Source of the DNA: JBOZRQ01 sp050789255
GTDB taxonomy: Bacteria > Bacillota > Sulfobacillia > Symbiobacteriales > Symbiobacteriaceae
Length of the DNA: 64,000 nucleotides
Assembly: GCA_050789255.1 (NCBI GenBank)
Contig: JBOZRQ010000026.1
Location: forward strand, 83,187-147,186
Direction of reading: 5' to 3'
The position numbers and the translations under genes were made by a program. A model generated the notes under the pieces. That model saw nothing but the letters and a program-made list of their open reading frames with translations, was not told the origin of the DNA and ran no database searches. Below are positions 50,704-59,668 of the stretch, in pieces. The number at the start of each line of letters is the position of its first letter. Position 1 is the stretch's first letter.

Positions 50704-51393
50704 ATGTCACCTTCTGAACGGACACTCTTCCTTGGCCATTTCGGATCTGGCAAGACCGAGGTGGCCATTCATTTTGCTCTTTCGCTATGTACAGGATCAA
50801 AGCGTCCTCTGCTGTTGGATCTGGACTTCATTACGCCGTACTACCGCTCTCGAGAGGTCGCCGAGGAACTGGGCGCCAGTGGGGTGGACGTGGTTGCGCC
50901 TGAGGGCGACCTGGCCCGCTCCGACCTGCCCGTGGTGACCGCCCGGGCCGTTCAGTCGCTCATTCACTACGATGGCCCGGTCGTCGCCGACATCGGCGGG
51001 GATGAGGGCGCCCGGGTGGTGGGCTCCATCGCTGCCATGCTCAGGCCGGGAAGCTACCAGGCTGTCATGGTGGTCAATCCCTACCGCCCCGGCACCGGCA
51101 CCCCTCAGCAGGTCGCCGAATACGCCCGGTGGCTCGAACGGATCGCCCGTGTCAAGTTCACCGGCATGGTGAACAACGCCAACGTTGGCCCGCTCACCCA
51201 GCCTGAACATGTGCTGGAGGGGCTCTCACAAGTACAAGCCTCTGCTGGTCTGCTCGGACTCCCAGTGCTCTTCAGTTCAGCCACGGCCGAGGTGGCCGCC
51301 CGGCTGGAAGGGCAGCACGTTCTGCCGCTGCGCCTGCGCATGCGGCCCCCCTGGGAACTCCGTGCCCAGGAGGTAACGGAAGGGGGTAAATGA
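50704..51393 (+). CDS. P-loop ATPase next to 2-oxoacid oxidoreductase genes
   Basis: ATG 50704 with GGGGGG six bases upstream (ATG 50698 overlaps it). The 229-residue protein has Walker A LGHFGSGKTEVAIHFA near 8-15, PLLLDLDFITPYYRSRE and VVADIGGDEGARVVGS, the features of SIMIBI/MinD-like ATPases. TGMVNNANVG (NxxD-like) follows. It lies just before the ferredoxin gene with a one-base gap. Such ATPases accompany keto-acid oxidoreductase operons in Bacillota; a role in complex assembly or cofactor loading is inferred. Confidence 0.75.
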   Translation: MSPSERTLFLGHFGSGKTEVAIHFALSLCTGSKRPLLLDLDFITPYYRSREVAEELGASGVDVVAPEGDLARSDLPVVTARAVQSLIHYDGPVVADIGGDEGARVVGSIAAMLRPGSYQAVMVVNPYRPGTGTPQQVAEYARWLERIARVKFTGMVNNANVGPLTQPEHVLEGLSQVQASAGLLGLPVLFSSATAEVAARLEGQHVLPLRLRMRPPWELRAQEVTEGGK

Positions 51394-51394
51394 T

Positions 51395-51610
51395 TTGCGC
51401 CAGACAAAACTGGACCTTGAAGAGAATCGTTGCAAGGGCTGCGAACTGTGTGTTTCCGCCTGTCCCCGGGACGTCCTCGCGATGGGTAACAACGTCAACG
51501 CCCTGGGCTACCGCCCGGCGGCGATCGTGGACCCGGCCCGGTGCACGGGCTGTAAGGCCTGCGTCCTGGTTTGCCCCGAGGTAGCCTTTACGCTTTGGCA
51601 GACCGCCTAG
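51395..51610 (+). CDS. Ferredoxin subunit of 2-oxoacid:ferredoxin oxidoreductase
   Basis: TTG start, overlapping region with GGGGGTAA upstream. The 71-residue product has two 4Fe-4S motifs: CKGCELCVSACP and CTGCKACVLVCP. It is the delta subunit of the four-subunit KOR/VOR complex encoded by the next three genes. The middle segment GYRPAAIVDPARC is typical. Confidence 0.9.
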   Translation: MRQTKLDLEENRCKGCELCVSACPRDVLAMGNNVNALGYRPAAIVDPARCTGCKACVLVCPEVAFTLWQTA

Positions 51611-51622
51611 GAGGTGGCATTC

Positions 51623-52699
51623 GTGTCCGATGAACAGCTGCAAGTGACGATGGTGAAGGGCAACGAGGCCCTCGGCGAGGCGGCCGTCCGGGCTGGCTGC
51701 CGGTTCTTCTTCGGCTACCCGATCACCCCGCAGAGCGAGCTGCCGGCCTACATGGCCCGGCGCCTTCCCGAAGTGAACGGCACCTACCTGCAGGCCGAGA
51801 GTGAAGTTGCGGCTGTCAACATGGTGCTGGGCGCCGCCGCCGCAGGCGTGCGCGTCATGACATCGTCCTCCAGCCCCGGCTTCAGCCTGAAGCAGGAGGG
51901 CATCTCCTATATGATCGGCAGCCAGCTGCCAGCCGTGGTGGTCAACGTTATGCGCGGCGGCCCTGGCCTCGGCAACATCCAGCCCGCCCAGGGCGACTAC
52001 TTCCAGATGGTCAAGGGCGGCGGCCACGGCGACTACCACATGATCACCGTCGCTCCCGCCACCGTGCAGGAGCTGGTCGACCTGACCGTGCTCGCCTTCG
52101 ACCTGGCGGACAAGTACCGCAACCCGGTGGCCATCCTGGCGGACGGCCTGCTCGGGCAGACCATGGAGCCGGTTCGCTTCCCCGTCCAGCGCTCCGAGAT
52201 GGACAAGGCCGAGTGGGGCCTCACCGGCGCCGCCGGCCGGGCCAAGCGGATCATCACCTCCCTGGAGCTGAACCCGGAGAACCTGGAGGCCCACAACCTC
52301 AAGCTCCAGGCCAAGTTCAAGGAGATGGCCGGCAATGAGGTCCGCTGGGAGGAGTACCGCTGCCAGGACGCCGACCTTGTGGTCGTCGCTTACGGCACCG
52401 CCGCCCGCGTCGCTCGTGCCGCCGTCGATGCCGCCCGCAACCTTGGACACAACGTCGGCCTCTTCCGGCCGATCACCCTCTGGCCTTTCCCGGCGGCGCC
52501 CCTGGCCCACCTGGTGGACCGCGGCGTCACCCGCTTCCTTGACGTGGAGATGTCCGCCGGCCAGATGATTGAAGATGTGCGCCTCGCCGTCCTGGGGCGG
52601 GCCAAGGTCGACCTGTACGGCCGCATGGGCGGGGTCGTGCCGACGCCGCGCGAGGTCCTGTCCGAAATCCTGAAGGTGCTGGGAGGCGGAGCGCAATGA
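51623..52699 (+). CDS. 2-oxoacid:acceptor oxidoreductase alpha subunit
   Basis: GTG 51623 chosen because AGGAGGTGG lies upstream; the frame from 51614 includes it. The 358-residue subunit has KGNEALGEAAVRAGCRFFFGYPITPQSELPAYMARRLPE, LQAESEVAAVNMVLGAAAAGVRVMTSSSSPG, and the tail LDVEMSAGQM. This is the pyrimidine/2-oxoacid-binding part of KOR or VOR. The stop overlaps the beta-subunit ATG by 4 bases. Confidence 0.92.
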   Translation: MSDEQLQVTMVKGNEALGEAAVRAGCRFFFGYPITPQSELPAYMARRLPEVNGTYLQAESEVAAVNMVLGAAAAGVRVMTSSSSPGFSLKQEGISYMIGSQLPAVVVNVMRGGPGLGNIQPAQGDYFQMVKGGGHGDYHMITVAPATVQELVDLTVLAFDLADKYRNPVAILADGLLGQTMEPVRFPVQRSEMDKAEWGLTGAAGRAKRIITSLELNPENLEAHNLKLQAKFKEMAGNEVRWEEYRCQDADLVVVAYGTAARVARAAVDAARNLGHNVGLFRPITLWPFPAAPLAHLVDRGVTRFLDVEMSAGQMIEDVRLAVLGRAKVDLYGRMGGVVPTPREVLSEILKVLGGGAQ

Positions 52700-53457
52700 A
52701 GATGCTTGGCGGTAAGCCCGAAGCGCTTTCCCCGGTGGTGACCCACTACTGCCCTGGCTGCAGCCACGGCGTGGTTCACCGCCTGGTCGCCGAGGTCATC
52801 GACGAGCTGGGCGTCCGGGAGCGCACGGTGGGCGTGGCCTCCGTGGGCTGCTCAGTGCTTGCCTATAACTACTTTGAGACCGACTTTGTGCAGGCCCCGC
52901 ACGGCCGGGCGCCCGCCGTCGCCACGGGCGTCAAGCGTGCCAGCCCCGAGATGGTCGTCTTCACCTACCAGGGCGACGGCGATATGGCGGCCATTGGCAC
53001 CTCCGAGATCATCCACGCCGCCGCTCGCGGCGAGAAGATCACGGCGATCATGTACAACAACTGCATCTACGGGATGACCGGCGGACAGATGTCGCCGACC
53101 ACCCTGATGGGCGCCGTCACGGCCACCACGCCCAACGGCCGCGGCCCCGAGGCCGGCATGCCCTACCGCATGGCGGAGATCCTTGCCCAGACCCCGGGCT
53201 CCGTCTACGTCGCCCGGACCCATGTGGCGGATGTGGCCAACATTGTCAAGACCAAGCGGGCGATCAAGAAGGCCTTTGAGGCCCAGCTCGCCGGCAAGGG
53301 CTTCTCCATGGTCGAGGTGCTCGGCAACTGCCCGACCAACTGGGGCATGGGCGCCTCCGAGTCCAACGCCTACGTGCTCGACGAGATGGTCGCCTACTTC
53401 CCGCTCGGGGAGATTAAGGACTTGACCAAGGAGGTGCCGGCCCGTGGCAACGCATGA
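52696..53457 (+). CDS. 2-oxoacid:acceptor oxidoreductase beta subunit (TPP-binding)
   Basis: The 253-residue protein contains the TPP motif GDGDMAAIGTSEIIHAAARGEKITAIMYNN near 92-121 and an N-terminal CPGCSHG. It binds TPP and works with the alpha subunit to oxidise a 2-oxoacid such as 2-oxoglutarate or a branched-chain oxoacid; which one cannot be told from the sequence. It overlaps the gamma subunit by 14 bases. Confidence 0.92.
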   Translation: MKMLGGKPEALSPVVTHYCPGCSHGVVHRLVAEVIDELGVRERTVGVASVGCSVLAYNYFETDFVQAPHGRAPAVATGVKRASPEMVVFTYQGDGDMAAIGTSEIIHAAARGEKITAIMYNNCIYGMTGGQMSPTTLMGAVTATTPNGRGPEAGMPYRMAEILAQTPGSVYVARTHVADVANIVKTKRAIKKAFEAQLAGKGFSMVEVLGNCPTNWGMGASESNAYVLDEMVAYFPLGEIKDLTKEVPARGNA

Positions 53458-54004
53458 GATTCTGATCGCGGGCTTCGGCGGCCAGGGTGTCCTGACCGCC
53501 GGCCAGATCCTGGCTTACGCCGGGAACGCTGAAGGGCGCCAGGTCTCCTGGGTGCCGGCCTACGGCCCCGAGCAGCGGGGCGGCACCGCCAACTGTTCGG
53601 TGGTGGTCAGCGACGACCCGGTCGCCTGCCCCCTGGTGACCGAGCCGACCGCCTGCATCGTCATGAACCTCCCCTCCCTGGAGAAGTTCGAGTCCAGCGT
53701 GCAGCCCGGCGGCGTGCTGGTTGTCAACACCTCGCTCTGCGAGAAGCCGACCACCCGAACCGACATCACCATCATCCGGGTCCCGGCCACCGACCTGGCC
53801 ATGGAGCTCGGCAGCCCCAAGTTCGCCAACATGGTGGCGCTGGGCGCCCTACTCGGGGCGGTGCCCATGGTGGAGATCGAGACGGTCCTGCAGTCGATGC
53901 TGAAGGTGATGGGCAAGGACAAGGAGCGCTTCATCCCGGTCAACCGGCAGGCGCTGCAGCGGGGCATGGAGGTCGGTAAGCTGGAATCCTCTACAGTGCT
54001 ATAA
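53444..54004 (+). CDS. 2-oxoacid:acceptor oxidoreductase gamma subunit
   Basis: GTG start with AAGGAGGTG upstream. The 186-residue subunit has ILIAGFGGQGVLTAGQILAYAG, VPAYGPEQRGGTANCSVVVSDDPVACPLV and the rest of the POR_gamma pattern. It completes the alpha-beta-gamma-delta complex. A perfect 13-bp hairpin follows the stop. Confidence 0.92.
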   Translation: MATHEILIAGFGGQGVLTAGQILAYAGNAEGRQVSWVPAYGPEQRGGTANCSVVVSDDPVACPLVTEPTACIVMNLPSLEKFESSVQPGGVLVVNTSLCEKPTTRTDITIIRVPATDLAMELGSPKFANMVALGALLGAVPMVEIETVLQSMLKVMGKDKERFIPVNRQALQRGMEVGKLESSTVL

Positions 54005-54007
54005 ACA

Positions 54008-54043
54008 AGTGAGGCGCTCACGGGGTGAGCGCCTCACTGTTTT
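54008..54043. terminator. Bidirectional terminator
   Basis: AGTGAGGCGCTCA/TGAGCGCCTCACT (54008-54020 and 54026-54038) then GTTTTG; serves both the oxidoreductase operon and the convergent kinase gene. Confidence 0.85.
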
Positions 54044-54052
54044 GCCTGTGGC

Positions 54053-55468
54053 TTACAAAGGTAAAGTAACTGTAATTACTGTACCATCTTTGTTCTCTGC
54101 CGTTACTTTCCCGCGGTGAGCTTCTACCAATCTTGTAGTGATCGCCAGCCCCAGTCCGGCGCCGCCCGTTCGACTGCCCCGGGCCTTGTCTCCCCGGTAC
54201 AAAGGCTGGAAGACCCGCCCCAGGTCCTCGGGCGGAATGCCGGGGCCGGTGTCGGCCACCCAGAACCGCACGTGCTCTAGCCCGCCGCGCCAGCCCAGCG
54301 TGACCGTGCCGCCCTCGGGCGTGTATCGCAGGGCGTTGTCCAGGAGGTTGCTCACCACCCGGCTCAGCATGTGCCGGTCGCCGTTCACCCTGCAGGGGTC
54401 CGGCGCCTCATCGAACTCCAGGTGAATCCCCTTGCTCCGAGCGGCCGGCTGGAAGGCCTCGGCAGCCTCGCGGAGCAGGGCGCCCAGCTCCAACTCCTCC
54501 CGTTGCATCGACCCTGCAAGATACTCGGCCTTGGTGTAGGCGAACAGGCTCTCGATCAGGTGCTCCAGCGTCCCGGTCTTCTCCAGGGCGACGGAGACGT
54601 ACCGCTGCCGCTTCTCCTCGGTGTTGGCCACGCCGTCGCGCAAGCCTTCCAGGTAGCCCCGGACCGAGGAGAGCGGGGTCCGCAAGTCATGTGCGATCGC
54701 CGAGATGAAGAGTTTGCGCTCCTGCTCCAGCTCTGCCTGCTTCTGCACGGACTCCCGCAGACCCGCCCGCATCTGATCAAACGCCTGGGCGAACTCGTTC
54801 ACCTCTTTGACCGGGGAGGCGGGGACCGTGAAGTCCAGGTTGCCCTGGTTGATCTGCCGGGCTGCGCCCGAGAGGGCGCCCAGGGGCCTTAGCACCGCCC
54901 GCGATGCCAGCCGAACGGCGCCCCACACCGTCAGAATGATGATGACGCCAATCGCAAACGACATGAAGATGTCCATGAAGTCGTTAAAGCGCATTTTCTC
55001 AACCGTCCGGGGGTTGTCGCCCTCGTACCACTTTACCTGCCCCACCAGCGAAGTCCCCTGGTACACCACGACCGACCGCTGGAGCTCCCCGGGGTAGTAG
55101 GTCCATGTCTCCCTGTAACCAATCAGGAAGTCCGTCCTACGCCGGTCTAATAGCAACTTCGGCGATTCGTAAATCTCCGTGTCTGACGGATCTGCCAGTT
55201 TCACCCGCAAACGAAGGGGGGCGAGCTTTTGTTCCAGCTCTTGCTGCCAGGCCGGATCTGCCCACCGGTCGTGCTGCGTCTCCACACTGCGTACCAGCTC
55301 GGTCATGGCAGGGGAGCGAAAATCCAGCGGCGGGCGCTCGGTCTCCGGAGGCTCGAAGAAGGTGATCATCACCACGACCACGAGCATCGTCGCAAGGTAG
55401 GGCACGATGACCAGGGCGACAATGCCCGCCAGGATCCAGGTGCGCAGCGAGTAGGGCCGCTTGATCAT
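54053..55468 (-). CDS. Sensor histidine kinase
   Basis: A 471-residue kinase with two membrane helices (about 11-34 and 166-187) framing an extracytoplasmic domain of about 130 residues, a HAMP domain (LRPLGALSGAARQINQGNLDFTV), the H-box FISAIAHDLRTPLSSVRGYLEGL, the N-box NLLDNALRYTPEGG and G-boxes DTGPGIPPEDLG and GGAGLGLAIT. Its ATG overlaps the TGA of the response regulator. Pairs with the regulator next to it; the ABC transporter divergently upstream is a plausible target. Confidence 0.92.
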   Translation of the reverse strand: MIKRPYSLRTWILAGIVALVIVPYLATMLVVVVMITFFEPPETERPPLDFRSPAMTELVRSVETQHDRWADPAWQQELEQKLAPLRLRVKLADPSDTEIYESPKLLLDRRRTDFLIGYRETWTYYPGELQRSVVVYQGTSLVGQVKWYEGDNPRTVEKMRFNDFMDIFMSFAIGVIIILTVWGAVRLASRAVLRPLGALSGAARQINQGNLDFTVPASPVKEVNEFAQAFDQMRAGLRESVQKQAELEQERKLFISAIAHDLRTPLSSVRGYLEGLRDGVANTEEKRQRYVSVALEKTGTLEHLIESLFAYTKAEYLAGSMQREELELGALLREAAEAFQPAARSKGIHLEFDEAPDPCRVNGDRHMLSRVVSNLLDNALRYTPEGGTVTLGWRGGLEHVRFWVADTGPGIPPEDLGRVFQPLYRGDKARGSRTGGAGLGLAITTRLVEAHRGKVTAENKDGTVITVTLPL

Positions 55469-56151
55469 GAGCGCTCACCTTCAAAGCGGTAGCCCACACC
55501 CCAGACCGTCCCGATCAGTTTGGGCTTCGCCGGGTTCTCCTCGATCTTCTCACGGATGCGGCCAATGTGGACCGTCACCGTGTGCAGGTCACCAAAGTCG
55601 CCCCAGATCCGGTCGAAGAGCTGCTCCCTGGTGAAGACCTGCCGGGGGTTCTCGCCCATGAAAAGGAGCAGCTCGAACTCCTTGGCGGTCAGGTAGACGG
55701 GCTCTCCGCCCACATAGACCAGCCTTGCGTTCACATCGATCTCCATACGGCCAAACCGCAGGCGGGGCGCCGCCTGGGGGGCTTCGTCGCGCCGGTAGCG
55801 CCGTAGAATCGCTTTCACCCTTGCCACGACCTCGCCCGGGCTAAAGGGCTTGCCAATGTAGTCATCGCCGCCGAGACCGAGCCCGCGGATCTTGTCCACG
55901 TCGGTCTGCTTGGCGCTCAAGAATAGAATCGGGACGTCGCTCTTCTCCCGGATCAGCCGGCAGGCCTCAAACCCATTCTTGCCGGGCATCATCACATCGA
56001 GCACGAGGCAGTCGACCTCGCGCCCCTGCACCGCCTGCACGGCCGCGTCGCCATCATGCACGCCGATGACGGTGTACCCTTCGGCCTCCAGGTAGTCGCG
56101 CAGCAGCTCTACGATTTCCGGTTCGTCGTCGGCAAGCAGGATGGTCGCCAT
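55465..56151 (-). CDS. OmpR-family response regulator
   Basis: A 228-residue regulator: receiver with DDEP and the phospho-accepting Asp in LVLDVMMPG, the conserved Thr/Ser (FLSAK) and Lys (GKPF). The winged-helix C-terminal domain has LTAKEFELLLFMGENPRQVFTREQLFDRIWG and RIREKIEENPAKPKLIGTVWGVGYRF. ATG 56151 with GAGGTGAA upstream. Divergent from an ABC transporter operon; TTGAGAC repeats lie in the shared gap. Confidence 0.93.
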   Translation of the reverse strand: MATILLADDEPEIVELLRDYLEAEGYTVIGVHDGDAAVQAVQGREVDCLVLDVMMPGKNGFEACRLIREKSDVPILFLSAKQTDVDKIRGLGLGGDDYIGKPFSPGEVVARVKAILRRYRRDEAPQAAPRLRFGRMEIDVNARLVYVGGEPVYLTAKEFELLLFMGENPRQVFTREQLFDRIWGDFGDLHTVTVHIGRIREKIEENPAKPKLIGTVWGVGYRFEGERS

Positions 56152-56220
56152 GACGGGAAGTTCACCTCAGCTCTAATAGTAGGCGTTCTTTCGGCCCGAT
56201 GACAGAGGCCGGACTAAGAG

Positions 56221-56283
56221 TTGAGACTCTGTTGATCATTGTCGCACAGGTTTTTGAGACCGTCCTGCTAGAGTAAGTCTCAA
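56221..56283. promoter_or_regulatory. TTGAGAC repeats, candidate binding sites for the response regulator
   Basis: TTGAGAC occurs at 56221-56227 and 56254-56260 (33 bases apart, three helix turns) and in inverted form GTCTCAA at 56277-56283, all in the 154-base divergent gap between the regulator and the ABC operon. Confidence 0.45.
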
Positions 56284-56305
56284 GCGAAAGGACGGCGATA
56301 ACGAC

Positions 56306-57055
56306 ATGGCAATCGTACAAGCGAACGAACTGAGCAAGGTATACGGCAGCGGGGCGACGCAGGTGGGCGCCCTCATGAGCGTCAACCTCACTGTAGAGCA
56401 AGGCGAATTCGTGGCGATCATGGGTCCGAGCGGATCGGGCAAGTCGACCCTGCTCGCCATTCTTGGTGGTCTTGACACGCCGAGCGGCGGCGAGGTGAGC
56501 ATCGGCGGCGTGGCCCTGAAGAGCCAGTCGGAGGAGCAACTGGCGGTGATGCGTCGGGAGAAGGTGGGCTTCATCTTCCAGGCGTTCAACCTGGTCCCCG
56601 TGCTGAGCGCCGAGGAGAACGTGGCCCTGCCGCTGCTGCTGGCCGGCAAGAAGGGGGCCGACGTAAGGTCCAAGGTTGAGCGTGTCATGGGCCTGGTGGG
56701 CCTGTCCGACCGGCGCACCCACACCCCCGCGGAGCTCTCGGGCGGTCAGCAGCAGCGGGTGGCGATTGCCCGGGCCCTGGTCACCGACCCGGCGCTGGTC
56801 CTGGCCGACGAGCCCACCGGCAACCTGGATTCCAAGACCAGCAACGAGATCATGGCCCTCCTGCGGCGCTCCTGCGATGAGCTCCGGCAAACCATCGTGC
56901 TGATCACCCACGATGCGGCGGTGGCGGCCTGGGCCGACCGGGTCCTCTTCCTGCGTGACGGCGAGATCGTGGCCGAGCAGGCGCAGCGGGGGCCGGTGCA
57001 GGCACGGGCGCACCTGATCCGCACCAAGCTAGAGGAGGTGGCGGCCCATGCGTAG
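56306..57055 (+). CDS. ABC ATPase of MacB/LolD type
   Basis: A 249-residue ATPase with Walker A GPSGSGKST, the LSGGQQQRVAIARAL signature, Walker B LVLADEPTGNLD and the switch His (LITHD). The ADEPTGNLD form is typical of MacB/LolD/BceA-type transporters that pair with FtsX-like permeases. It overlaps the permease by 8 bases. Confidence 0.93.
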   Translation: MAIVQANELSKVYGSGATQVGALMSVNLTVEQGEFVAIMGPSGSGKSTLLAILGGLDTPSGGEVSIGGVALKSQSEEQLAVMRREKVGFIFQAFNLVPVLSAEENVALPLLLAGKKGADVRSKVERVMGLVGLSDRRTHTPAELSGGQQQRVAIARALVTDPALVLADEPTGNLDSKTSNEIMALLRRSCDELRQTIVLITHDAAVAAWADRVLFLRDGEIVAEQAQRGPVQARAHLIRTKLEEVAAHA

Positions 57056-59582
57056 CTCGCTCCTGGATGGCGGAATGGAGGGGCTCTCCGGCCGATTCCT
57101 GGGCAGCCGCAAGCTCCGGGCGCTGCTGACCGCCTTCGGCGTCGCCCTCGGTGTGGCGTTGATCGTGTCGATGACGATGCTGGGGAGCACGTTGCAGGCC
57201 TCCATTACCGAGCAGCTTCGCCAGGGGTTCGGCACCTACGACATCATGGCGGGCTACCACGACCGATTGATGCAGTCCGACGAGCAGGCCAGGCTGGCCC
57301 GTCTCCACGGAGTGAAGTACGCGGTCGGCATTCTATACCTCTCGCCCAACCGGCCGGAAACCAGAGGCGTCGACATGCGCCTCAACTACATCGCCGTGGG
57401 GGAGTTCCCCAAGGGTGAGTACGGCTATCCCGTGAAAGAGGGCAAGCAGCCTGGACCGGGCGAGTTTGCCGCCGAGCAGCGAATGGTGGACGCCCTCGGC
57501 CTGAAGCTTGGAGACTCTACGACGCTCAATTTCCGCAGCGGTGCCCAGAAGGTTACCCTGGTGGGCATCCTACCGCCGCAGAAAGCCTCCAGTGACTCGA
57601 TCATGCTGTCGCTGCCGTGGCTCCAGGAGCAGATGAATCTCAAGGGCCAGGTCACGCTCCAGGTCTTCGGCCTTCAGCGTGGTATCACCAAGGACATCGT
57701 CGGTGAAGAGTTGCGGCTGACCTCGCCCGACCTGGACATTCAGCTGCGCAAGGAGCTCGACGATGTGATTCGGAACATGGGCGGCCTCAAGCCCATGGCC
57801 ATCGCCTTCGGCATCGCCGGGCTCTTCGCCTCGATCTTCCTGGTCGCCGGGTCCTTCAACATTGCCGTCCAGGAGCGGGCGCGTGAACTGGCTCTTCTGC
57901 GGGCCGTGGGCGCCGGCCAGAAGCAGGTGATGCGCCTGGTGCTTCGAGAGGCCGTGCTCCTTGGCGCCGTCGGCTCGGCGGCAGGCGTCATCCTGGGCGC
58001 CCTCGCTGCTTCCGGCACGGCATCCCTGGCGGCGACCAGCCTGGGGGTTCAGCAGCGTACGGTCGTGATCACGTGGCTTCCGCTGCTTGTCGAGTGGGCT
58101 GTCGGAGCCGCTCTGGCCGTGGTGGCTGCCTGGGCGCCCGCCCGGTCGGCAGGTTCGGTTCCTCCCCTCGCTGCGATGCGCCCCGATGCTCAGCGTGAGG
58201 CAGCTGAAGAGAAGGCGGGCAGCCGGGCTGGTATCTACGTGATGGCCGCTGGCACGGCCATGGTGGCCTTCAGCCTGCTGCTGAAGGGGGGAGAGGGCGC
58301 CAGAGCCCTGTGTGGCGCAGGCGGCGGCCTCATGGTTGTCGTCGGCATGCTGATGGGCCTCCGCCGCATCCTCCCCTCGGTGGTTGGCGCCCTTGCGGTG
58401 CCGCTCCGCCCGCTCCTTCCGGCGGAGTCGGTAATCGCCAGCCGGTCCGTAGTGCGGCACCGCAAGCGCAGCGCCCTTACGGTGGCCACCCTCATTCTCG
58501 GCATCATGCTGATCACCAGTGTGACGACGGTCTTCAACGAGATGTCCCGCAACGGCGACGCCTACACCCGCAGCCAGTTCCCCGGCGATGCCCAGGTAGA
58601 GGCCAGCCGGGGGAGCAGCATCGGGCCGGGGCTGCCCGAGCGGCTCGCGCAGGTGCCCGGAGTGACCGGGGTGGCCTTCCAGGGAGTCGATCTCTGGGGT
58701 GAGATTCAGAACCCGGAGATCATGTCCCAAAAGCTGGCACAGGAAGACTGGGTCGTCGGCCTTGCCCCCATCGACCTGGGCAAGCTCCGGTCCATTTACG
58801 ACCTCGGGCGAATCCAGGGGAAGCTCGACCAACCGGGCATTACCATCACCGAAGAGCAGGCCCGTAAGAGTGGCCTTGCCATCGGGGAAGTCCTCGACCT
58901 GCGGTTCATCAACGTAGACGCGAACCGGAAGCTAGGTCTGGTGGACAAGCTTATGAAGTTCCCGGTGGCAGCGATCGTGGAGCACCTCCCGTTCGGTGGT
59001 GCCATGGTCGCCGTGAACCCGGGCTCCCTGCCCGCTGTCCCCGATCGAATCGTGTTTTTCAAGTACGACCCGGCTAAGAGAGCCCAGGTCAAGGAGGCGG
59101 TGCTGGAAACTCTGCGGCAGCCCGGCTACGGCATGGCTATCCTGCGCGACCTGACAGAGGTGCTGGAGCAGAACCGCCAGGCCATGAACCAGCGCTGGGC
59201 GATCGTGGGCGCCGTCGCCGGGGTCACCTTCATGATCAGCGCCTTCGGGCTGGTCAACTCCGTGGTCACCGGGCTCTACCAGCGCCGCCGCGAGATGGCC
59301 ACCGTGCGGGCGATTGGGTCCACGCCGGCCCAAACGACCAGGCAGGTCGTGCTCGAAGCGCTCCTGCTGGGACTCTCGGGCAGCGTCCTCGGACTTGTGG
59401 CGGGCGGTCTCTTCACCTTCGGGGTGGTCGTCGGCCTCGCCGAGACCCTGCGGCAGCAGGCCCCGTACTGGCTCTACGCCGCCTGCATGGGCATCGGTCC
59501 CGCACTCGCAATTGCGGCCTCCCTCCTGCCGGCCCTGCGCGTCTCCCGTGGCCCGGTCGCCCGGGTCCTCCAGGCGGACTAA
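57048..59582 (+). CDS. FtsX/MacB-like ABC permease (844 aa)
   Basis: The long permease has an N-terminal helix (KLRALLTAFGVALGVALIVSMTML), a large extracytoplasmic domain (about 50-250), an FtsX three-helix block (about 255-375), a central pair of helices, a second extracytoplasmic domain and a final FtsX block with RREMATVRAIGSTPAQTTRQVVLEALLLG. Two FtsX blocks and the ABC partner fit a mechanotransmission-type exporter or a resistance/sensing transporter. The neighbouring two-component system suggests signal-coupled expression. Confidence 0.88.
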   Translation: MRSSLLDGGMEGLSGRFLGSRKLRALLTAFGVALGVALIVSMTMLGSTLQASITEQLRQGFGTYDIMAGYHDRLMQSDEQARLARLHGVKYAVGILYLSPNRPETRGVDMRLNYIAVGEFPKGEYGYPVKEGKQPGPGEFAAEQRMVDALGLKLGDSTTLNFRSGAQKVTLVGILPPQKASSDSIMLSLPWLQEQMNLKGQVTLQVFGLQRGITKDIVGEELRLTSPDLDIQLRKELDDVIRNMGGLKPMAIAFGIAGLFASIFLVAGSFNIAVQERARELALLRAVGAGQKQVMRLVLREAVLLGAVGSAAGVILGALAASGTASLAATSLGVQQRTVVITWLPLLVEWAVGAALAVVAAWAPARSAGSVPPLAAMRPDAQREAAEEKAGSRAGIYVMAAGTAMVAFSLLLKGGEGARALCGAGGGLMVVVGMLMGLRRILPSVVGALAVPLRPLLPAESVIASRSVVRHRKRSALTVATLILGIMLITSVTTVFNEMSRNGDAYTRSQFPGDAQVEASRGSSIGPGLPERLAQVPGVTGVAFQGVDLWGEIQNPEIMSQKLAQEDWVVGLAPIDLGKLRSIYDLGRIQGKLDQPGITITEEQARKSGLAIGEVLDLRFINVDANRKLGLVDKLMKFPVAAIVEHLPFGGAMVAVNPGSLPAVPDRIVFFKYDPAKRAQVKEAVLETLRQPGYGMAILRDLTEVLEQNRQAMNQRWAIVGAVAGVTFMISAFGLVNSVVTGLYQRRREMATVRAIGSTPAQTTRQVVLEALLLGLSGSVLGLVAGGLFTFGVVVGLAETLRQQAPYWLYAACMGIGPALAIAASLLPALRVSRGPVARVLQAD

Positions 59583-59668
59583 GCCGATTTGTCAACCTTC
59601 GCTATCGCGGCACGGCCCCCGGTGACTGTATAATGATGATACTTACACCATCCGGGGGAGTGCCCACG

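Noticed and set aside
59606..59634. Promoter with TATAAT at 59629 before the enoyl-CoA hydratase gene
   Set aside because: A good -10 but no acceptable -35 at 16-18 bases; mentioned under the gene only.
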